Shown: positions 5,485 to 8,565 of the stretch, one piece after another
Layout of the letters: each line of letters begins with the position of its first letter
Numbering within the stretch: the stretch's first letter is position 1
Source of the DNA: Desulfobacterales bacterium C00003060
Lineage (GTDB): Bacteria > Desulfobacterota > Desulfobacteria > Desulfobacterales > C00003060
Length of the DNA stretch: 8,565 nt
Reading direction: 5' to 3'
NCBI GenBank assembly: GCA_001751085.1
Contig: MAXP01000232.1
Span: forward strand, 1-8,565
Made by a program: the position numbers and the translations under genes
Notes under the pieces: generated by a model
Told to the model about the DNA's origin: nothing
The model's database searches: none
Seen by the model: the letters and a program-made list of their open reading frames with translations, nothing else

Positions 5485-8400
5485 CTACTCCTTACTATTA
5501 AACTCCTCCATAAAAGAGAATTTCTTTTTTGACCACTCTTTGACGTCCTTCTTGGTTATTATATCGATACTGCCTCCCTGAAAGTCTCCTTCCACATCCC
5601 CCATCTTTTCTTCCATCCATCCCTCGATCTCAAGATAGTGTTCCTGCAATTCCTCTAAGACTTCAGGGTCTGCCTTCCAGACCCCGCGTTTTTCGGCCTC
5701 AAGCAGCCTTCTTGCCATCTCTTCCAAGGCCCAGGGATTGTTTTCCTCAAAGAATTTCCGATTTTCTTCGTTTATTACAAAGGTTTTCGTAATGTCATCA
5801 AATATCCAATCTGCGACTACCTCTGCGGATGCATCCCATCCATAAACACGACCTACCCGTTTGGCTATATCGCCGGCACCCTTGTATCCGTGACGTTTCA
5901 TCCCTTCGATCCATTTTGGATTCAAGAGTTTTGTACGGGCTATTCGTTCCATTTCATCTTTCATATCCCTGGTATCAGGGTGTTGCGGGTCACTCGTATC
6001 CCCCCAGTACACCTTTGGCTCATTACCGGAGACTGTTTTGACTGCCGCATACATCCCACCGTGGAAATCATAGAAGCAGCAACAGTCAAGGGGATCCGAC
6101 TCGTCTGAGGCAAGTTTGTGGAATGTTGCATCAACCGTGCTCAATCGATCGGCGTATTCCTTGTGGGATATCTCTCCCCAGGCGCCATCTCCGTAAGCGT
6201 AGCCTCCTTTTTCTATGTACTGTTCTCCAAGGTCGTTGATCGTCTTCCAGGCGCTGGCAGCAATCATTAAACTCACGCCGCCTCCCCCATAGGCGCCGGG
6301 CTGGGCGCTGAAAAGACGATATGTTGCCTGACGATCCACCTTTTTCTTGTCAAAAGACCCTTCCCCTTTTGCCCTTTCCTTTTCCCGGTATTTGTTCACA
6401 TGTTTTTTTATATAGTTGTATTCCTCCCGTTCGTTTAATGAGGCGATCTTGATTATAGTGTCATCAATAAGCTTTATCAAATGGGGGAGTGTGTCCCGGA
6501 ATATGCCACTCGTTCGGATGGTCACGTCTATCCTTGGTCTTTTCAGTTCTTTCAACGGAATAGGTTCTGTGCCTTTGACAATCCCGGATTCCGTCCACAC
6601 AGGCCGGGCACCCAGGAGATATAGTATCTGGGCAATCTGTTCTCCGTCCGCCCGATAGGTATCAATAGCCCACAGGACCATGCCAATGTTTTCAGGATAA
6701 TTTACTTTCTGGTGGAGGTATTTGTGGAGCAGGTTATCTGCCATCTTTACCCCGACATCCCAGGCCGCTCTGGTAGGAATAGTCCTTGTGTCCACACTGT
6801 AAAAGTTTCTGCCTGTAGGCAGAACATCAATTTTTCCTCTTGTCAAGAGACCGGAGGCACCCGGCTCAATATACTTCTTATCCATTCCCCTTAATAGCTG
6901 GGGGATCTCCCTGGCCGTCATCTCCAGTTTTGGGGCCAGGGAGTCCCTGGCCCAGGTAATCAACTCAACGAGTTCCCCGATCCTATCCGAATCTTTCACT
7001 TCCACAACCTCAAGGATATCCTCTTTAATCCTTGTGATGTCTTTTAACCCGCCCTTTACCAGCATAAAGGCCAGCTTGGTACTCTTGTCAAGCAGCTCTC
7101 CATCTTTTTTCTCAATCACATCCTCGTATTTGAAACCCATCAGTTCTAAGATCAATCTCCTTATGGACGGCCGATCTCCGTCAAAGCGCATGATGGAGAC
7201 CAACATATTTGCCATCTGGTCTTCGTCAGGGGTTTGGCTCAAGATATGCAAGCCGTCCCTTATCTGGGTCTCACGAAAAAGAGTCAGCTTTCCATGCAGT
7301 TGTTCAATCAAAAGATCAGGAGCCAGGTCTTTCTCTTGATCAATAAGGTTCGTTTTTTTTGCAAGGGCATGGACCTTGTCAAAAATAACGTCTTGCCTAT
7401 TCTCTTCGTTTAGATTCCTTGCATGGGCGTATTGCCTCAGGAGTTCTTCTATCTCCTCAAGTTCATCATATAAACCCGATGGCTGCATGATCGGCCCCAT
7501 GTGGTCAACCAGGGTGGCGTAGGCCCGGCGTTTGGCCAGTATACCCTCAGAGTTATTTTTTACAGTGTATATATACAAATGCGGCTTGTCACCAACAATG
7601 ATCTCAGGGAAACATTCATTAGAAAGTCCGACTCCCTTGCCGGGGAGGAACTCAATGTACCCGTGAGTCCCCACCGAGATAATGACATCTGAGTTTTCCT
7701 GCACCCATTTGTATGTGGCAAGACACTGATGGGTGGGCGGGATACTCGGATCATGCAGAATCCTACAGACCTTTCCGTCACATCTGGCCCCGTAACACCC
7801 CCTTTTCGGTTCAACCAATACATTGACATTTCCAAAATTGACCCCTGTAACAACTATCTTGCCGTCATGGACCATGCTTTCACCCGGCGGCTCACCCCAG
7901 CCGGAAATCATCTTTTCCCTGGCGGCCTGCGGGAGATCACTTAACCATTGATTATACTTGTCTGAATCAATGAATTCTATGACCCCGCCTTTTTTGACGA
8001 TTTCGTCCACTGTGGTCCAGCGAAACTCACAGATCGCCTTGCGGTCCATAATAGTATCTATCAATTCCTTGCCGCTTTCAGGGCAATTGGCAATAGCGTA
8101 CCCCTTCTTTTGCATCTGCTGCATGATCCTGACAACACTTTCTAATGTATCAAGACCTGCTCCCCCTGCAACAGATGCCTCAACCCCTGCACAGGGATTC
8201 TTGTGCAAAAGAAAAGCGACCCTTCGCTTTTCAACAGGAAGCCGGCCTAACTTCAGCCAGGCACAAACTCTATCCAACAGGAAACCGACTCTCTCCGGGA
8301 TCGGTTTTCTAAGACCGAACGGATCCTGGCTCTTTTCGTCCCGCGCGCTGGCAATGATCGGTTCAATAGTTCCATTAAACTCCGGTTGTGCCACCCAATA

Positions 8401-8565
8401 GACCTGACTGGAGGGATGTACGCCTTGGGGGCTTTTTCTCCATTCTTCTTCCGTTCTTGATCTGGAATAGATGGTCTGAATAATGGGCACATCAAGCTCT
8501 TCTAAGATAGTCGATCCGGTCTCCTCCCCGATAGGTATCTGAAGGAGAAAAGAAGACTCACAGTT
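5485..8565 (-). CDS. cobN: CobN-type cobaltochelatase large subunit (partial, N-terminus outside the window)
   Basis: This is the large subunit that binds the tetrapyrrole and inserts the metal, most likely cobalt into a corrinoid precursor, powered by the I and D proteins. The frame is open to the window edge for 25 codons beyond an internal GTG at 8490, and those residues continue the family (FLLQIPIGEETG). So 1026 residues are visible and perhaps 200-300 are missing. Numbering from the first visible residue, CobN/BchH hallmarks include GTHGYIEFLPGKG (299-311), VEPKRG (251-256), LHDPSIPPTHQ (270-280), RLFSAQPGAYGGGG (750-763), GGYAYGDGAWGE (787-798), FHGGM (834-838) and the NPW / WME C-terminal segments (943-985). 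It is not BchH by context, as no other bacteriochlorophyll genes are present. Odd points are a cysteine cluster replacing the usual sequence (C257, C262, C267, C281) and a CCC triplet (828-830) just before FHGGM. The gene ends 46 bp before the membrane-protein gene and heads the visible part of the operon. Confidence 0.93.
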   Translation of the reverse strand, partial: NCESSFLLQIPIGEETGSTILEELDVPIIQTIYSRSRTEEEWRKSPQGVHPSSQVYWVAQPEFNGTIEPIIASARDEKSQDPFGLRKPIPERVGFLLDRVCAWLKLGRLPVEKRRVAFLLHKNPCAGVEASVAGGAGLDTLESVVRIMQQMQKKGYAIANCPESGKELIDTIMDRKAICEFRWTTVDEIVKKGGVIEFIDSDKYNQWLSDLPQAAREKMISGWGEPPGESMVHDGKIVVTGVNFGNVNVLVEPKRGCYGARCDGKVCRILHDPSIPPTHQCLATYKWVQENSDVIISVGTHGYIEFLPGKGVGLSNECFPEIIVGDKPHLYIYTVKNNSEGILAKRRAYATLVDHMGPIMQPSGLYDELEEIEELLRQYAHARNLNEENRQDVIFDKVHALAKKTNLIDQEKDLAPDLLIEQLHGKLTLFRETQIRDGLHILSQTPDEDQMANMLVSIMRFDGDRPSIRRLILELMGFKYEDVIEKKDGELLDKSTKLAFMLVKGGLKDITRIKEDILEVVEVKDSDRIGELVELITWARDSLAPKLEMTAREIPQLLRGMDKKYIEPGASGLLTRGKIDVLPTGRNFYSVDTRTIPTRAAWDVGVKMADNLLHKYLHQKVNYPENIGMVLWAIDTYRADGEQIAQILYLLGARPVWTESGIVKGTEPIPLKELKRPRIDVTIRTSGIFRDTLPHLIKLIDDTIIKIASLNEREEYNYIKKHVNKYREKERAKGEGSFDKKKVDRQATYRLFSAQPGAYGGGGVSLMIAASAWKTINDLGEQYIEKGGYAYGDGAWGEISHKEYADRLSTVDATFHKLASDESDPLDCCCFYDFHGGMYAAVKTVSGNEPKVYWGDTSDPQHPDTRDMKDEMERIARTKLLNPKWIEGMKRHGYKGAGDIAKRVGRVYGWDASAEVVADWIFDDITKTFVINEENRKFFEENNPWALEEMARRLLEAEKRGVWKADPEVLEELQEHYLEIEGWMEEKMGDVEGDFQGGSIDIITKKDVKEWSKKKFSFMEEFNSKE

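Noticed and set aside
8488..8490. GTG at 8490 as the true start of cobN.
   Set aside because: The frame stays open to the window edge and the upstream residues continue the CobN sequence, so the gene is simply cut by the window.
5485..8565. Assigning the large subunit as BchH of bacteriochlorophyll synthesis.
   Set aside because: No other photosynthesis genes are nearby, and the sequence pattern fits CobN better.

Overview
The window reads as bacterial chromosome. All supported genes lie on the minus strand, so transcription runs from high to low coordinates. The gene set (a CobN-type chelatase with BchI/BchD-like partners) and the coding style fit an anaerobic, non-phototrophic Gram-negative bacterium, perhaps Desulfobacterota-like. 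That placement is inferred from gene content only, and related chelatase sets also occur in methanogenic archaea.

Positions 8565 to 1198 hold a four-gene cluster for inserting a metal into a tetrapyrrole. In order of transcription: a cobN-like large chelatase subunit, open at the window edge and missing its N-terminus; an eight- or nine-helix Gate-domain (nucleoside-recognition family) membrane protein; a BchI-like AAA+ ATPase with a histidine-rich tail; and a BchD-like protein with an intact AAA+ domain, a charged linker and a von Willebrand A domain. The first two gaps are 46 bp (with a 7-bp unit repeated four times) and 25 bp (12 bp to the longer reading frame). The last gap is 134 bp. The likely division of labour is that CobN binds the corrin or porphyrin and metal, the I and D proteins form the ATP-driven motor, and the membrane protein may move the metal or a related solute. 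Cobalt insertion for cobalamin is the best guess for the pathway.

Positions 689 to 1197 carry no gene I can support. They hold a 13-bp direct repeat and a stretch that may be a decayed group II intron fragment.

Positions 113 to 688 look like a mobile integron gene cassette and its flanking recombination sites, with no integrase visible. The cassette holds one 118-codon gene whose protein contains two copies of a 23-residue motif. The cassette starts with GTTATCT and its attC begins with the exact complement AGATAAC, as expected for a genuine cassette. The attC downstream of the gene has R and L boxes, an unpaired spacer and a VCR-like length. A second attC-like site lies just upstream. Positions 1 to 112 lie beyond the cassette and hold nothing firm.
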